Notes: generated by a model not told the origin, from the letters alone. Numbered from the stretch's first letter, positions 1 through 8,671 are shown. The stretch: DNA of 64,000 nucleotides from Desulforapulum autotrophicum HRM2 (GCF_000020365.1 NC_012108.1:2790001-2854000); one strand, 5' to 3'. Made by a program: numbers and translations.

Positions 1-1088
1 ACATAATATCCGCCGCGGGATTCGGTCAGAAACCCATGGTGTAACTGTTCAAACACATCCTGGGTAATCTGGATGCTTCCCGGCGGTGAGGAGGATTCCA
101 TTGCCTGGGCAGCACTGATTGCCGGCCCCCAAAGATCGTACCCCAGCAAACTGGTCCCGATGACGCCGGCCACGGCAGGACCACAGGCAATGCCGATACG
201 AAGGGAAAAGGGGCCAACCCCTTCATCGTTAAGGTCAAGCATTTGAGTCTGCATCTTCAGGGCCACATCCGCCATGGCATTTATAGAATCGGCATGGGGT
301 AACGGAGCGCCACCAATGGCATAGTAGGTAACACCCATTGATTTGATCTTTTGCAATCCGGTTTGTGTGATAATGTCGTCAAAACGGCTGAACATCTGTC
401 GAAGGATTTCAATCTGGCGGGTTGGCGTAAGTTCCGATGTTATCATCGCAAAATTGTCAATCTCGGCCACAAGGATGGTCACATTTTCAAAGTTGTCGGC
501 AATCTGAATTTCTCCTTGTTTTAACCGCTCGACAATGGATTCGGGAAGCACCCGCAGCAACAGGTTATTTGAATCCTCCCAGGCCTTTCGAAGTTCTATG
601 CCTGTGCGGCGCAATTCAATCTGGGTGACGACCTGGCGTGCCAGTATGCCCAGCAATTCAACCTGTTCCACCGTCAATTTTCGCGGTTTCTGATCAATCA
701 CGCACAGCGTTCCCAGTTCGTTGCCCCTGGGCGTGATCAATGGTGCGCCTGCATAAAACCGGATGCGGGGATCCTTGAGTACCAGGGGATTGTCAAAAAA
801 ACGGCTATCCAGGGTGGCGTCCGGAACAATCATGATGTCGGGTTCAAGAATGGCGTGGGCACAGAATGCCTGATCACGGGGTGTCTCCTCCACATTTAAA
901 CCGATTTTGGATTTAAACCATTGCCGATCACTGTCCACCAGGGAAATAAGGCAGATGGGCACGCCGCAAATATGGGAAGCCAGTCGTGTGAGATCGTCAT
1001 AGGCTGATTCAGGAGCAGTATCGAGGATTTCACACCTTTTTAAATCTGCCAGCCGCTCTGCTTCATTTTGTGGTAAAATTGCTTTCAT
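1..1088 (-). CDS. GAF domain protein with degenerate class III cyclase domain (partial)
   Basis: The C-terminus runs off the left edge; 362 residues are visible. Residues about 15-160 form a GAF domain with the usual opening KRCEILDT, then CAHAILEP and GTLCVIDQ. From about 200 the protein follows the class III adenylate/guanylate cyclase fold ([37 protein letters not shown]). The catalytic positions are altered: the first metal Asp is Glu209, the second metal Asp (normally GD) is Val253, and the transition-state Asn/Arg pair aligns with Ser325 and Ala329. I therefore infer a pseudo-cyclase acting as a sensory or dimerisation module. The start is the ATG at 1086-1088, where GAF homology begins. 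It lies 101 bp downstream of the alarmone synthetase gene on the same strand. The family assignment is firm; loss of catalysis is inferred. Confidence 0.85.
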   Translation of the reverse strand, partial: MKAILPQNEAERLADLKRCEILDTAPESAYDDLTRLASHICGVPICLISLVDSDRQWFKSKIGLNVEETPRDQAFCAHAILEPDIMIVPDATLDSRFFDNPLVLKDPRIRFYAGAPLITPRGNELGTLCVIDQKPRKLTVEQVELLGILARQVVTQIELRRTGIELRKAWEDSNNLLLRVLPESIVERLKQGEIQIADNFENVTILVAEIDNFAMITSELTPTRQIEILRQMFSRFDDIITQTGLQKIKSMGVTYYAIGGAPLPHADSINAMADVALKMQTQMLDLNDEGVGPFSLRIGIACGPAVAGVIGTSLLGYDLWGPAISAAQAMESSSPPGSIQITQDVFEQLHHGFLTESRGGYY

Positions 1089-1189
1089 TTGATTATCCCA
1101 TTAAAAATATAAAAACTTCATTTTGTCAATTTTATCCAGGATATTGAGCATGTTGGCCAGAATTCAAACCTGTGAAAGAGGGCGGTTGA

Positions 1190-2290
1190 TTATCTGGAAC
1201 GTTTTTTCTTTTTTCTCAAAATAGACTTTAACCCTTCAACGGCAACCCGGTTTCCCTGAACCTCATTGGACAGGGCAAAGTTAACAGCATTTATGGCATC
1301 CAGGTTTCTTTTGTTTTTATCCTCAAATGGCTTTTGGTTGACCACTTCTTGAAAAATAGTGCTGAATTCTGTCAAACGCTCTCGCGTAAGCACTTTCTGG
1401 AAAACCACCTGGGGCTCTTCGGCATAACCGGCCTCATCAAGGCGTTTCAAGAGATAGGCAAGGGTTCGCACGGTTGGCTTGAAGCCAAAGGTCTGTTCCA
1501 TGAGAACGGGAAAGGCCGGTGGTAAAACCACCTGGATGGATTTATCCCTGGTCACACTCTTTTTTCTTGTTTTTCGTGTGGTCACCACCTGATGGGCCTC
1601 TGTCTGCCGGCACAAATGTTCTGCATGGAGAGAAGCCGCCTGAAGATAGGCACTCAGGTTCTGGAAACCCGTGTGGATGTGCTCGGGAAGTTTGACGCCG
1701 CTTCGGCTGAGGGAATACCGGTACTTATGGTCAATTTCACCCCAGGCCTCTTCAAGTATGGTGCGCAATTGGAATTCAATCTGCAGTTTTTTTAATTCAG
1801 CAGGTGCATCTGAAAGCTCTCCAAGTGTCACCTGAAAATGAATGGAAGAGTACCCGCTATATCTAAGAGAAAGCCCATCAGGAATGCTTTCACCGGGGTC
1901 CACGGGCAAAATAAATGATCGTTTGTGGTCTGGTTTTCGAAGAAATTTCAGCATTTTTTCTTCGACCAGCAGCTCAAGATAGGCTTTGATTTTATCAATA
2001 TCTGAAAGCCGAAGACAGATCAGCCTGATGCCAAGCAGATCGTTGATTCTTTCCTGAAAATTGTGCTGTGTTATCGGTGTTACACCCATTTCAAGATCTC
2101 TGTTTTCTTCGTCGATTTTTTCGATCAATCGTTTTTTTTCTTTGATTCGATACAGGATGGTATGGAGATTCTCCTTGGGCGAAGACGGGTCCTCCTTGAA
2201 GAACTGAATGATATATTCAGCAAGTTTCTCATATTTTTCTTTTTCCTTAAGAAAGGTGACTAGAATTGCTTCCTTTTGTCGCTTTCTCAT
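1190..2290 (-). CDS. RelA/SpoT-domain (p)ppGpp synthetase, hydrolase-less
   Basis: 366 aa. The RelA/SpoT synthetase core lies at about 45-200: YRIKEKK and LIEK (substrate-binding Arg/Lys), NDLLGIRLI, SGYSSIHFQV (base-stacking Tyr) and EFQLRT followed by AWGEIDHKYRY (catalytic Glu). No HD hydrolase and no TGS or ACT domain is present, so it resembles a small alarmone synthetase making (p)ppGpp from ATP and GTP/GDP. It differs by a C-terminal extension of about 150 residues ending in a Lys/Arg-rich tail (RKKKKRSR). An upstream in-frame TTG at 2320 has no ribosome site. The ATG at 2290 has GGAGAA about 8 nt before it and was chosen. The role of the extension is unknown. A toxic SAS or CapRel-like enzyme, of similar length, is an alternative. 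Confidence 0.8.
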   Translation of the reverse strand: MRKRQKEAILVTFLKEKEKYEKLAEYIIQFFKEDPSSPKENLHTILYRIKEKKRLIEKIDEENRDLEMGVTPITQHNFQERINDLLGIRLICLRLSDIDKIKAYLELLVEEKMLKFLRKPDHKRSFILPVDPGESIPDGLSLRYSGYSSIHFQVTLGELSDAPAELKKLQIEFQLRTILEEAWGEIDHKYRYSLSRSGVKLPEHIHTGFQNLSAYLQAASLHAEHLCRQTEAHQVVTTRKTRKKSVTRDKSIQVVLPPAFPVLMEQTFGFKPTVRTLAYLLKRLDEAGYAEEPQVVFQKVLTRERLTEFSTIFQEVVNQKPFEDKNKRNLDAINAVNFALSNEVQGNRVAVEGLKSILRKKKKRSR

Positions 2291-2562
2291 ATAAACGTTC
2301 TCCAAAAAGATCCTGGGCAATTTTTATGTAAAACTCCCACTGAAGAAACACCAGTGGAACTTTCTGGTTACAAATTTCGTTGCAGCCATAGCAGATACCC
2401 TTCCCAGGTTATGCCGGTTATATCAAGTAAGGGAATGGTTGTAAAGATGGATTGATAGACGCCGTCCATGGTGATTTACGCAGGCTATTTCTTTTCAAAC
2501 GCCGTGTAATAGGGTAAGTATGGATAAAAACAGGTATGAATTCAAAAATAAGGGGAATGACA

Positions 2563-3030
2563 ATGGGATTCGGACATTTCATGGTACTGGGAGCCCTTGC
2601 CCTGGGCTTGTTCTGGGGGTGTACCGGGAGGTATCCAACGGATCTGGGCACAGACAATGGTCAATTAAAATCCTGCCCGGGTTCACCCAACTGCGTTAAC
2701 AGTCAGGCAGATGCGGCCGACAAAACCCATTTTATCCCTCCCCTGGCCTACACGGGAGCAACAGAAAAAGCATATTCCACGCTTGTATCTACCGTCCAGG
2801 CCATGGCGGGGAGCAAGATAACAGAAAAAAAAGAACGGTACCTTCGGGTAACCTTCACCACAAACTTGATGGGGTTTGTGGATGATGTGGAGTTTTATTT
2901 CCCAGAACAATCCGTCATACATGTAAGATCTGCTTCACGAAAAGGCTACAGCGATCTTGGGGTCAACCGGAAAAGGATGGAAACCATCCGATCAAGGTTT
3001 GAACAAATCCTTAAACAGGCGAACCAGTGA
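2563..3030 (+). CDS. DUF1499 family lipoprotein
   Basis: 155 aa. The N-terminus is a hydrophobic signal ending in a lipobox (LFWGC), so a lipid-anchored envelope protein is likely. The body is DUF1499: the signature CPGSPNCVNSQ sits just after the signal, followed by a compact alpha/beta region with DDVEFYFPEQ and VIHVRSASRKGYSDLGVNRKR, both typical of the family. The biochemical role of DUF1499 is unknown. In-frame ATGs at 2536, 2557 and 2563 are possible. AGGGG at 2551-2555 is correctly spaced only for 2563 and also gives a normal signal length. The PIN fusion gene starts 9 bp after its stop, suggesting co-transcription. Confidence 0.82.
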   Translation: MGFGHFMVLGALALGLFWGCTGRYPTDLGTDNGQLKSCPGSPNCVNSQADAADKTHFIPPLAYTGATEKAYSTLVSTVQAMAGSKITEKKERYLRVTFTTNLMGFVDDVEFYFPEQSVIHVRSASRKGYSDLGVNRKRMETIRSRFEQILKQANQ

Positions 3031-3039
3031 TAGGTTCAA

Positions 3040-4407
3040 ATGAAATTTTTAGTTGACACCGACATCATTCTCTCCCTTGGACCGTGGGGTGATGAGGATC
3101 TGGGCGTTCACCCCTATTCTGCGGCATGTTTTCATCGCCTTGCAAAAAAATATGGATGCACCCTCTTTGTCCACCCCTTGTCCCTTGAAACCGTGGGTCT
3201 GCGGTGTCAGGGAGACCGGGAAACGCAGATAAAAGAACAGATGGCCGCGTATGACAGGGTCGATGACACGGTCCCGCTGTCGGTTTTTGAACAGGATCAG
3301 GTGGGGTTCCCGAAAAAAGGGTCTGTCGATTATTTGGAAAACGCATTTCTGGCAGCAGTTAAAACCGATGGGGTTGATTTTCTGGTAACGGAAAAACCAT
3401 CCCTGCATGCCAGGGCAGGGCGCCTGGGTCTCTCTACGCGGGTCCTGTTCCTGAGTGATGCTCTGGGGCTTGTTAAGGATCTCTTTGAAATTACGGCCCC
3501 GGACAGGCCAAGGGTTGAAGAAATTTGCTTCTCATTAATCCGTGAGCAAAACTCGATTTTCTGGACAATGGCAAGTCCAAAAGAACAAGATAACACTTTT
3601 AAGGCCCTGCTTGCACGATTGAGGAAAGAACAGGTCAATGCCTTTGTGATCCGGGATGGGGATAAATCCTTGATTGCCGGCATATGCGTAGTTGAACAGA
3701 CCTTGGAAGGACCTGCCATACGCCTTTTCCATGTGGCCGATCCCTATCCCTTCAGTCGGTATGGTGCACTGCTGCTCAAGGCTGTTTTTGACAGGGCAAC
3801 AGTCCATGGGGACGAACAGATCCGTTTTTCTGCGTTTCCCGGTCACAATAAAATTGCAGAATTGGTGCAATCCGTTGGGTTTAAGTGGACTGACCCGATG
3901 TCAATCCAGGTGACACCATTGATGGATAACAATACCTGGGTATTGCCGCTGACGCCCCTTTTTCATGGGACGCTTTTTCCGGAACTTGAGATGCAATTAC
4001 CCCTGTTCCCATATTTTGGTCCCCAGGGCAATGCCATGGAGAGAGTCTGCCTGGTCAATACCCCTGCACCAGAAATTACCCCCGGAGACACGCTTCTGAT
4101 CTTTCGTACCCAGGGACCCTGCGCCATCACAGCCATGGGGGTGGTGAAGGAAACCCTTGTTGCCACGTCTCCCCTTGGAATAGTCCGGTTTCTTGGCACA
4201 AGAACGGCCTGGAGTTATAGTGAAATCGTTCGTTTCTGCCGAAAAAGTCCCCTGGTGATTAAATTTGTCCAGGTGAAAACGTTGGGAAAGCCCCTGGGCC
4301 TTGCGGATCTAAAAACCCAGGGCGTCTTAAAGGGTCGTCCACGAAAAATTATGGGGGTAAACAACGAGGCAAAGGCGTGGCTCAAGGAAAAATTTAAAGG
4401 CCGATGA
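3040..4407 (+). CDS. PIN-GNAT-PUA/ASCH-like three-domain fusion protein
   Basis: 455 aa, read as three domains. Residues 1-150 look like a PIN nuclease: MKFLVDTDIIL carries the first acidic pair, and DYLENAFLAAVKTDGVDFLVTEK matches the second acidic helix and the strand before it in two overlapping parts. Residues about 165-290 resemble a GNAT acetyltransferase (FVIRDGDKSLIAGICVVE, YGALLLKAVF, HNKIAELVQSVGFKW). Residues about 325-455 resemble an ASCH/EVE/PUA-like fold (TPGDTLLIFRTQG, AITAMGVVKET). PIN domains are usually RNases and PUA-like domains bind RNA or modified bases, so an RNA-targeting or toxin-like role is inferred only. It follows the DUF1499 gene by 9 bp. Domain boundaries and the third domain are tentative. 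Confidence 0.6.
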   Translation: MKFLVDTDIILSLGPWGDEDLGVHPYSAACFHRLAKKYGCTLFVHPLSLETVGLRCQGDRETQIKEQMAAYDRVDDTVPLSVFEQDQVGFPKKGSVDYLENAFLAAVKTDGVDFLVTEKPSLHARAGRLGLSTRVLFLSDALGLVKDLFEITAPDRPRVEEICFSLIREQNSIFWTMASPKEQDNTFKALLARLRKEQVNAFVIRDGDKSLIAGICVVEQTLEGPAIRLFHVADPYPFSRYGALLLKAVFDRATVHGDEQIRFSAFPGHNKIAELVQSVGFKWTDPMSIQVTPLMDNNTWVLPLTPLFHGTLFPELEMQLPLFPYFGPQGNAMERVCLVNTPAPEITPGDTLLIFRTQGPCAITAMGVVKETLVATSPLGIVRFLGTRTAWSYSEIVRFCRKSPLVIKFVQVKTLGKPLGLADLKTQGVLKGRPRKIMGVNNEAKAWLKEKFKGR

Positions 4408-4465
4408 CATGAAATGTCAAAATCTTTTTTCCCATGGTTAAATGGGCAGGCATCAATGGGTGGGT

Positions 4466-4496
4466 ATGGCCGGAGCCGATATCAAGCTCCGGCCAT
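4466..4496. repeat. 11 bp perfect inverted repeat between convergent genes
   Basis: ATGGCCGGAGC and GCTCCGGCCAT flank a 9 nt loop. The hairpin lies in the 113 bp gap between the convergent PIN fusion and SLOG genes and could end transcription, although no T-run follows. The arm sequence is the same GGCCGGAGC core found in the dispersed repeat near 33 kb and 64 kb, so it may be a remnant of that family. Confidence 0.6.
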
Positions 4497-4520
4497 GTCA
4501 GGTATCAATTTAATTAAAAT

Positions 4521-5069
4521 CTATTTAAAGGATCGTTCAAACAGTTCGGCAAGGGCCACCTTGGCATCTTCGGTAATATTGCGGGTTCCTGTCCCTGCAA
4601 AGGTCTTGTGGGAGATGGTCGGGACCACCTCCTTCCAGGCGTTGTCGATCCAGGAAAACCAGGCTTTTCTATCCTGTTCATAGACAAAAACCGGCCGATT
4701 AAATAGCCTAGCAAGTTCAACACCCCATCCAGTTCCACCTTTGACGGTTTTGTCCGGAAGTATCCATCCCACAACAAAGACCTGGTAGCCCTTGTTAACC
4801 ATATGGAAAATGGACTGGATAACCTTACGAATTTTTTCTACCTTTGAAAAATTTCTACCCAGGCGTTTTGAGACAATATCCATACTCACGTCGCCTTTTT
4901 TAAGCTCTTCAGCGGTCAAGACGGTTATACCGGCCTGTCGATCAGCCACATGCCCTTCAAAACTGAAGTTGACCTCATTGATTCCAAAACGCTCGGCAAG
5001 CTTGCCAAATTCGGCCTCAGCCCCCCTGTGACCCCCGCTGTAAAACGTGATTTGAGATAAATCGTTCAT
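4521..5069 (-). CDS. SLOG-like (TIR/LOG superfamily) Rossmann protein
   Basis: 182 aa, soluble. The N-terminus has a YSGGHRGAEAEFG motif, like the nucleotide-binding glycine loop of SLOG proteins (the superfamily of LOG, DprA-like and YpsA-like folds). A second conserved block is GGTGWGVELARLFNRPVFVY, the usual position of the second nucleotide or sugar contact. Such proteins bind or hydrolyse nucleotide-derived ligands; the substrate here cannot be told. AGGAGAGG lies upstream of the ATG at a suitable distance. It is divergent from pepN and convergent with the PIN fusion. The call rests on the two glycine motifs and overall length. Confidence 0.6.
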   Translation of the reverse strand: MNDLSQITFYSGGHRGAEAEFGKLAERFGINEVNFSFEGHVADRQAGITVLTAEELKKGDVSMDIVSKRLGRNFSKVEKIRKVIQSIFHMVNKGYQVFVVGWILPDKTVKGGTGWGVELARLFNRPVFVYEQDRKAWFSWIDNAWKEVVPTISHKTFAGTGTRNITEDAKVALAELFERSFK

Positions 5070-5206
5070 TTTACACCTCTCCTTATCAGCTATTTAATGT
5101 AAAGGATAATCCCCGTTAATTCCATGGTTAAGATGGGGGTCACTATATAGAAAAACAATCTATATATCAACAACGAACTCCCCGTGAAAAACCGTAATCC
5201 CCACTA

Positions 5207-5235
5207 TTGACAAAAACCAGATGTGGGACTATTAA
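5207..5235 (+). promoter_or_regulatory. Sigma-70-type promoter of pepN, apparently leaderless
   Basis: TTGACA at 5207-5212 and TATTAA at 5230-5235 are separated by 17 bp. Transcription would be expected to start about 7 nt after the -10, which falls on the A of the pepN ATG at 5242. No Shine-Dalgarno sequence precedes that ATG, which supports a leaderless mRNA. The -35 is perfect and the -10 matches 4 of 6 positions. Confidence 0.5.
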
Positions 5236-5241
5236 TTTCAA

Positions 5242-7866
5242 ATGGAAAAGCATACGATAAAATACCTTAAAGACTACAGGCAACCGGAATACTGGATCGA
5301 CAGCATCGATCTTCAGTTTGATCTTCATGAGGACCACGCCCTGGTAAAATCCCTGATGAAGATAAGGCGAAACAATGAAATCGCAGATGCACAGACTCCG
5401 CTTGTATTTGACTGTGAGGCCCTTGAAATTGTCTCGGTCATTGCCGAGGATATGATTCTCTGTCCTGGCGAATATGGACATGAAAACAACAAATTCACCC
5501 TTTTCAAGGTCCCGGAAACCTTTACCCTTGAAATTACCACCCGGATAAAACCCCAGGATAATACGGCCCTGTCTGGACTGTACCGGTCGGGAGGTACGTT
5601 CTGTACCCAGTGCGAAGCAGAAGGTTTTCGCAGAATCACCTGTTTCCCAGACAGGCCCGACGTCATGACAACCTATTCATGTATCATCACGGCAGACAAG
5701 GAAAAATATCCGGTCCTTCTCTCCAATGGGAACCTGATTGAAACGGGTGACCTTGACCACGGGAGGCACTACGCCCACTGGAAGGATCCTTTTAAAAAGC
5801 CCTCCTACCTCTTTGCCCTTGTGGCAGGGAATCTTGTCTGCATCGAAGACACTTTTAAAACCTGCTCCAACAGACTTATTGACCTCAGGATTTATGTGGA
5901 ACCTGAAAATAAGGACAAGTGCGGCCACGCCATGACTGCCCTCAAACAAGCCATGGCCTGGGATGAGGAGAAATTCGGACGCGAATACGACCTTGACCTT
6001 TACCAGATCGTTGCGGTAAACGACTTTAACATGGGTGCCATGGAGAACAAGGGGCTTAACGTATTTAACTCAAAATATGTCCTTGCCAGTACTGAAACAG
6101 CAACAGACATCGATTTCATGGGAATCCAGGGAGTCATTGCCCATGAATATTTCCACAACTGGACCGGCAACCGGGTAACCCTTAAAAACTGGTTTCAATT
6201 GAGCCTCAAGGAGGGATTGACGGTTTTCAGAGATCAGGAGTTTACATCTGACATGAACTCCAGGGCAGTCAAGCGCATCGCCGATGTCAGAAAACTCAGG
6301 GCCGGCCAGTTTTCAGAGGATTCCGGCCCCATGGCCCATCCGGTCCGGCCTGAATCCTACATGGAGATGAACAACTTTTACACCATGACCGTATATGACA
6401 AGGGTGCTGAGGTGATCCGCATGATATCCCTCATCCTTGGATCTGAACGTTTCAGGCAGGGCATGGATCTCTACTTTGAAAAATTTGACGGCATGGCCGT
6501 CACCACTGAAGATTTTGTTGCCACCATGGAAGAGGCAAGTGGCGTGGACCTTGGACAGTTTCGCCTCTGGTACTCCCAATCTGGAACGCCAAGGGTCAAG
6601 ATGGTACAGACCCACGACCTCCAGACAGGGACCCTGACCCTTAATTTTTCCCAGACCACCCCCGGAGACAAGAACCAGAAAGAAAAATCGGCCATGCACA
6701 TACCCGTGCAAATCGGACTTCTGGACAAAGACGGCAATGAAATAAATAATCCAAACTGCGGTCTCTTTCATCTCAAAACCAAAACAGATTCCCTGGTATT
6801 TGAGAACGTGCCGGAAAAATGCATTCCTTCAATCTTCAGGGGGTTTTCAGCGCCGGTCAAAATTGAAACCGACTATTCAGACACAGACCTCGCCTTTTTG
6901 ATGGCAAGGGATACAGACCCGTTTAACCGCTGGGATGCAGCCCAGCAACTTTACTTCAGGGAGATTGACCGCCTGCTTGAAAAAACGCAAAAAAAGGAAC
7001 CCCTTGGTGGGGTGTCACCCCATGTGCTTGCGGCATTTGACCTGGCCCTTGATGGTGCCCACACGGATAGGGCACTTGGGGCAAAAATCCTCACCCTTCC
7101 CGACGAAAATGAAATCGGAGAAAATTACGAGAACATTGATGTGGAAGGTATTCACAGGGTAAGATGCTTTCTTAAACAGGGGATTGCGCAACAGGTCCGG
7201 GAAAGGGCCATGGCAATTATCAATGAATGTGCATCGGTTCCGGCGTCAGATATTTCATTTGCCGCCATGGCCAAAAGAAGCCTTAAGAATCTTTTGATCG
7301 CCTATGTGGGCAGTCTTGACACACCGGCAGATGCAGATTTTGTCTTTGAAAAGTTCAACCAGGCCGACAGCATGACCGACGAAATAGCTGCACTGACAAC
7401 CCTTTCCCAGATGACGACTGACCACAGGACTGTGGCCCTTGAACGATTTTACAACAAATGGAAAAAAGATCCCCTGGTCATTGACAAGTGGTTCTCGGTT
7501 CAAGCGGTTGCAAGGGGTGACCATGGGGCTGGCGAAGTGGTCAAGCTATCCGGGCATCCTGATTTTTCCTTAAAGAACCCCAATAGGGTGAGGTCCCTTG
7601 TGGGGGCGTTTACCTTTCAAAACCCCATGGGATTCCACACGCCTGGAGGGGAAGGGTATACCTTTGTTGCCGATCAGATCATCGCCCTTGACCGATCAAA
7701 TCCCCAGATATCAGCCCGGTTGGTATCGGGTTTTAACCACTGGAAAAGATATGATAAAAACAGGCAATCTCGCATGCAGCAGGAATTAAAACGTATCATT
7801 ACGATTCAGAAACCTTCAAGGGACGTTTACGAAATCGTTTCAAAGGCACTGGACGGGACGATGTAA
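5242..7866 (+). CDS. pepN: Aminopeptidase N (M1 family zinc peptidase)
   Basis: 874 aa, the usual length for bacterial PepN. It removes N-terminal amino acids from peptides in the cytoplasm. The exopeptidase motif GAMEN is in FNMGAMENKGLN (about residues 258-269), and the zinc site is HEYFHNWTGN followed 18 residues later by the third ligand Glu in LSLKEGLTVF. The C-terminal alpha-helical domain is complete, ending near the DUF3458-type region. No signal peptide is visible. The ATG has no ribosome site but sits at the predicted start point of a good promoter (5207-5235). It is monocistronic: the next gene is convergent and begins 3 bp after the stop. Confidence 0.96.
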   Translation: MEKHTIKYLKDYRQPEYWIDSIDLQFDLHEDHALVKSLMKIRRNNEIADAQTPLVFDCEALEIVSVIAEDMILCPGEYGHENNKFTLFKVPETFTLEITTRIKPQDNTALSGLYRSGGTFCTQCEAEGFRRITCFPDRPDVMTTYSCIITADKEKYPVLLSNGNLIETGDLDHGRHYAHWKDPFKKPSYLFALVAGNLVCIEDTFKTCSNRLIDLRIYVEPENKDKCGHAMTALKQAMAWDEEKFGREYDLDLYQIVAVNDFNMGAMENKGLNVFNSKYVLASTETATDIDFMGIQGVIAHEYFHNWTGNRVTLKNWFQLSLKEGLTVFRDQEFTSDMNSRAVKRIADVRKLRAGQFSEDSGPMAHPVRPESYMEMNNFYTMTVYDKGAEVIRMISLILGSERFRQGMDLYFEKFDGMAVTTEDFVATMEEASGVDLGQFRLWYSQSGTPRVKMVQTHDLQTGTLTLNFSQTTPGDKNQKEKSAMHIPVQIGLLDKDGNEINNPNCGLFHLKTKTDSLVFENVPEKCIPSIFRGFSAPVKIETDYSDTDLAFLMARDTDPFNRWDAAQQLYFREIDRLLEKTQKKEPLGGVSPHVLAAFDLALDGAHTDRALGAKILTLPDENEIGENYENIDVEGIHRVRCFLKQGIAQQVRERAMAIINECASVPASDISFAAMAKRSLKNLLIAYVGSLDTPADADFVFEKFNQADSMTDEIAALTTLSQMTTDHRTVALERFYNKWKKDPLVIDKWFSVQAVARGDHGAGEVVKLSGHPDFSLKNPNRVRSLVGAFTFQNPMGFHTPGGEGYTFVADQIIALDRSNPQISARLVSGFNHWKRYDKNRQSRMQQELKRIITIQKPSRDVYEIVSKALDGTM

Positions 7867-7869
7867 ACA

Positions 7870-8076
7870 TCAGGGAATCTTTGGAAAAATGGGAGCACTG
7901 CTCCACCGGCTTGTACGCTCCCATCCATTCCTGTCTTCCCAACCCTGTCTTCTGTCACTGTTCTTTCTTGTGTCAGGATTCAAATATTGCGGGCCTAAAT
8001 TTACTATACGCCTGTCAACCGGGGATCTTCGATCCGTTGTTGATCGTTTTCCATAGACTTGCTGGGTGCTCTCCAT
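7870..8076 (-). CDS. Small Arg-rich DRR-motif protein
   Basis: 68 aa, strongly charged, with repeated Asp/Arg-Arg units: TTDRRSPVDRR and NSDRRQGWEDRNGW. Small proteins of this composition are common in Desulfobacterota, but I know no function. A good ribosome site (GGAG, 8 nt before the ATG) supports it being real. It has no signal peptide or membrane segment. It lies tail-to-tail with pepN. A 9 bp inverted repeat (8098-8124) lies just upstream and may be its control site. Confidence 0.55.
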   Translation of the reverse strand: MESTQQVYGKRSTTDRRSPVDRRIVNLGPQYLNPDTRKNSDRRQGWEDRNGWERTSRWSSAPIFPKIP

Positions 8077-8097
8077 TTTAATACTCCGCTATTGTTT

Positions 8098-8124
8098 TTA
8101 ACAGGGGAAAATCAACCCTGTTAA
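8098..8124. repeat. 9 bp inverted repeat upstream of the DRR gene
   Basis: TTAACAGGG and CCCTGTTAA flank a 9 nt spacer, about 22 bp upstream of the DRR-protein ATG (minus strand). It could be an operator or a terminator for the convergent side; there is no clean T-run. The purpose is undetermined. Confidence 0.4.
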
Positions 8125-8234
8125 GTTAATGTAAGAGATTAACCTGTCGGACAGAAATCCTATCTTAAATATTATATATGAATATCCGGTTGTGTCAAAA
8201 TATTTTTTTACTATTTCCCATGAACCGATTATGA

Positions 8235-8618
8235 TCAACCAATAAGATACTTTTGGATCAGTCCAAAAAAGGACGACTCATTTGACTGGAAAAACCACCC
8301 CAGGTGGCTTGAACAGGTTTTACAGATTGCCACCTGCCAGTAATACCCCTTGAACCAGGAAAATTCAACCGACGGTACAGGTAGAGCCACACACCCATCA
8401 GCTCTTTTATAACATGCTATTTCATAGACATACCCGTGGGGATTTGCAAAAATATGGGCGTGGGAACCATTCACTGCAATGCAATTGTCCGTGTCTGTGA
8501 CGGCATTGTAACAAAAACTGCATAATACAGCCTCCCGGCTGGCTGCCTGGGGTTTGTTTTTGTCCAGAGCCAGGTGGACAACCCCTTGGTCTATCTGGTT
8601 GTCTCTAAAGCACAGCAC
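8235..8618 (-). CDS. Bacterial CULT-domain (cereblon-like) protein
   Basis: 127 aa, essentially one CULT domain, the fold of the thalidomide-binding domain of human cereblon and of small bacterial homologues of similar size. Zinc ligands are two CxxC pairs, Cys33/Cys36 (LCSFC) and Cys99/Cys102 (CKTC). The aromatic cage is Trp88, Trp94 and Trp108 (SWFKGYYW, SHLGW); the 6 and 14 residue spacings equal those of human Trp380/386/400. Other typical blocks are HIFANPHGYVYEI and FFGLI near the end. The frame stays open far upstream over the divergent regulator, so the start was set at the GTG at 8618, which follows a GGGGGG tract and gives the normal domain length. The natural ligand is unknown; bacterial homologues bind uracil-like rings in vitro. 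Confidence 0.85.
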   Translation of the reverse strand: MLCFRDNQIDQGVVHLALDKNKPQAASREAVLCSFCYNAVTDTDNCIAVNGSHAHIFANPHGYVYEIACYKRADGCVALPVPSVEFSWFKGYYWQVAICKTCSSHLGWFFQSNESSFFGLIQKYLIG

Positions 8619-8641
8619 CCCATCCCCCCATTCTTTTTTTA

Positions 8642-8671
8642 TTGAAATCAATCGGAATAAATGATTATAAT
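8642..8671 (+). promoter_or_regulatory. Promoter of the LuxR-type regulator
   Basis: TTGAAA at 8642-8647 and a perfect TATAAT at 8666-8671 lie 18 bp apart, about 31 bp upstream of the regulator ATG. The region is the 84 bp gap shared with the divergent CULT gene, so both may be controlled together. Confidence 0.55.
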
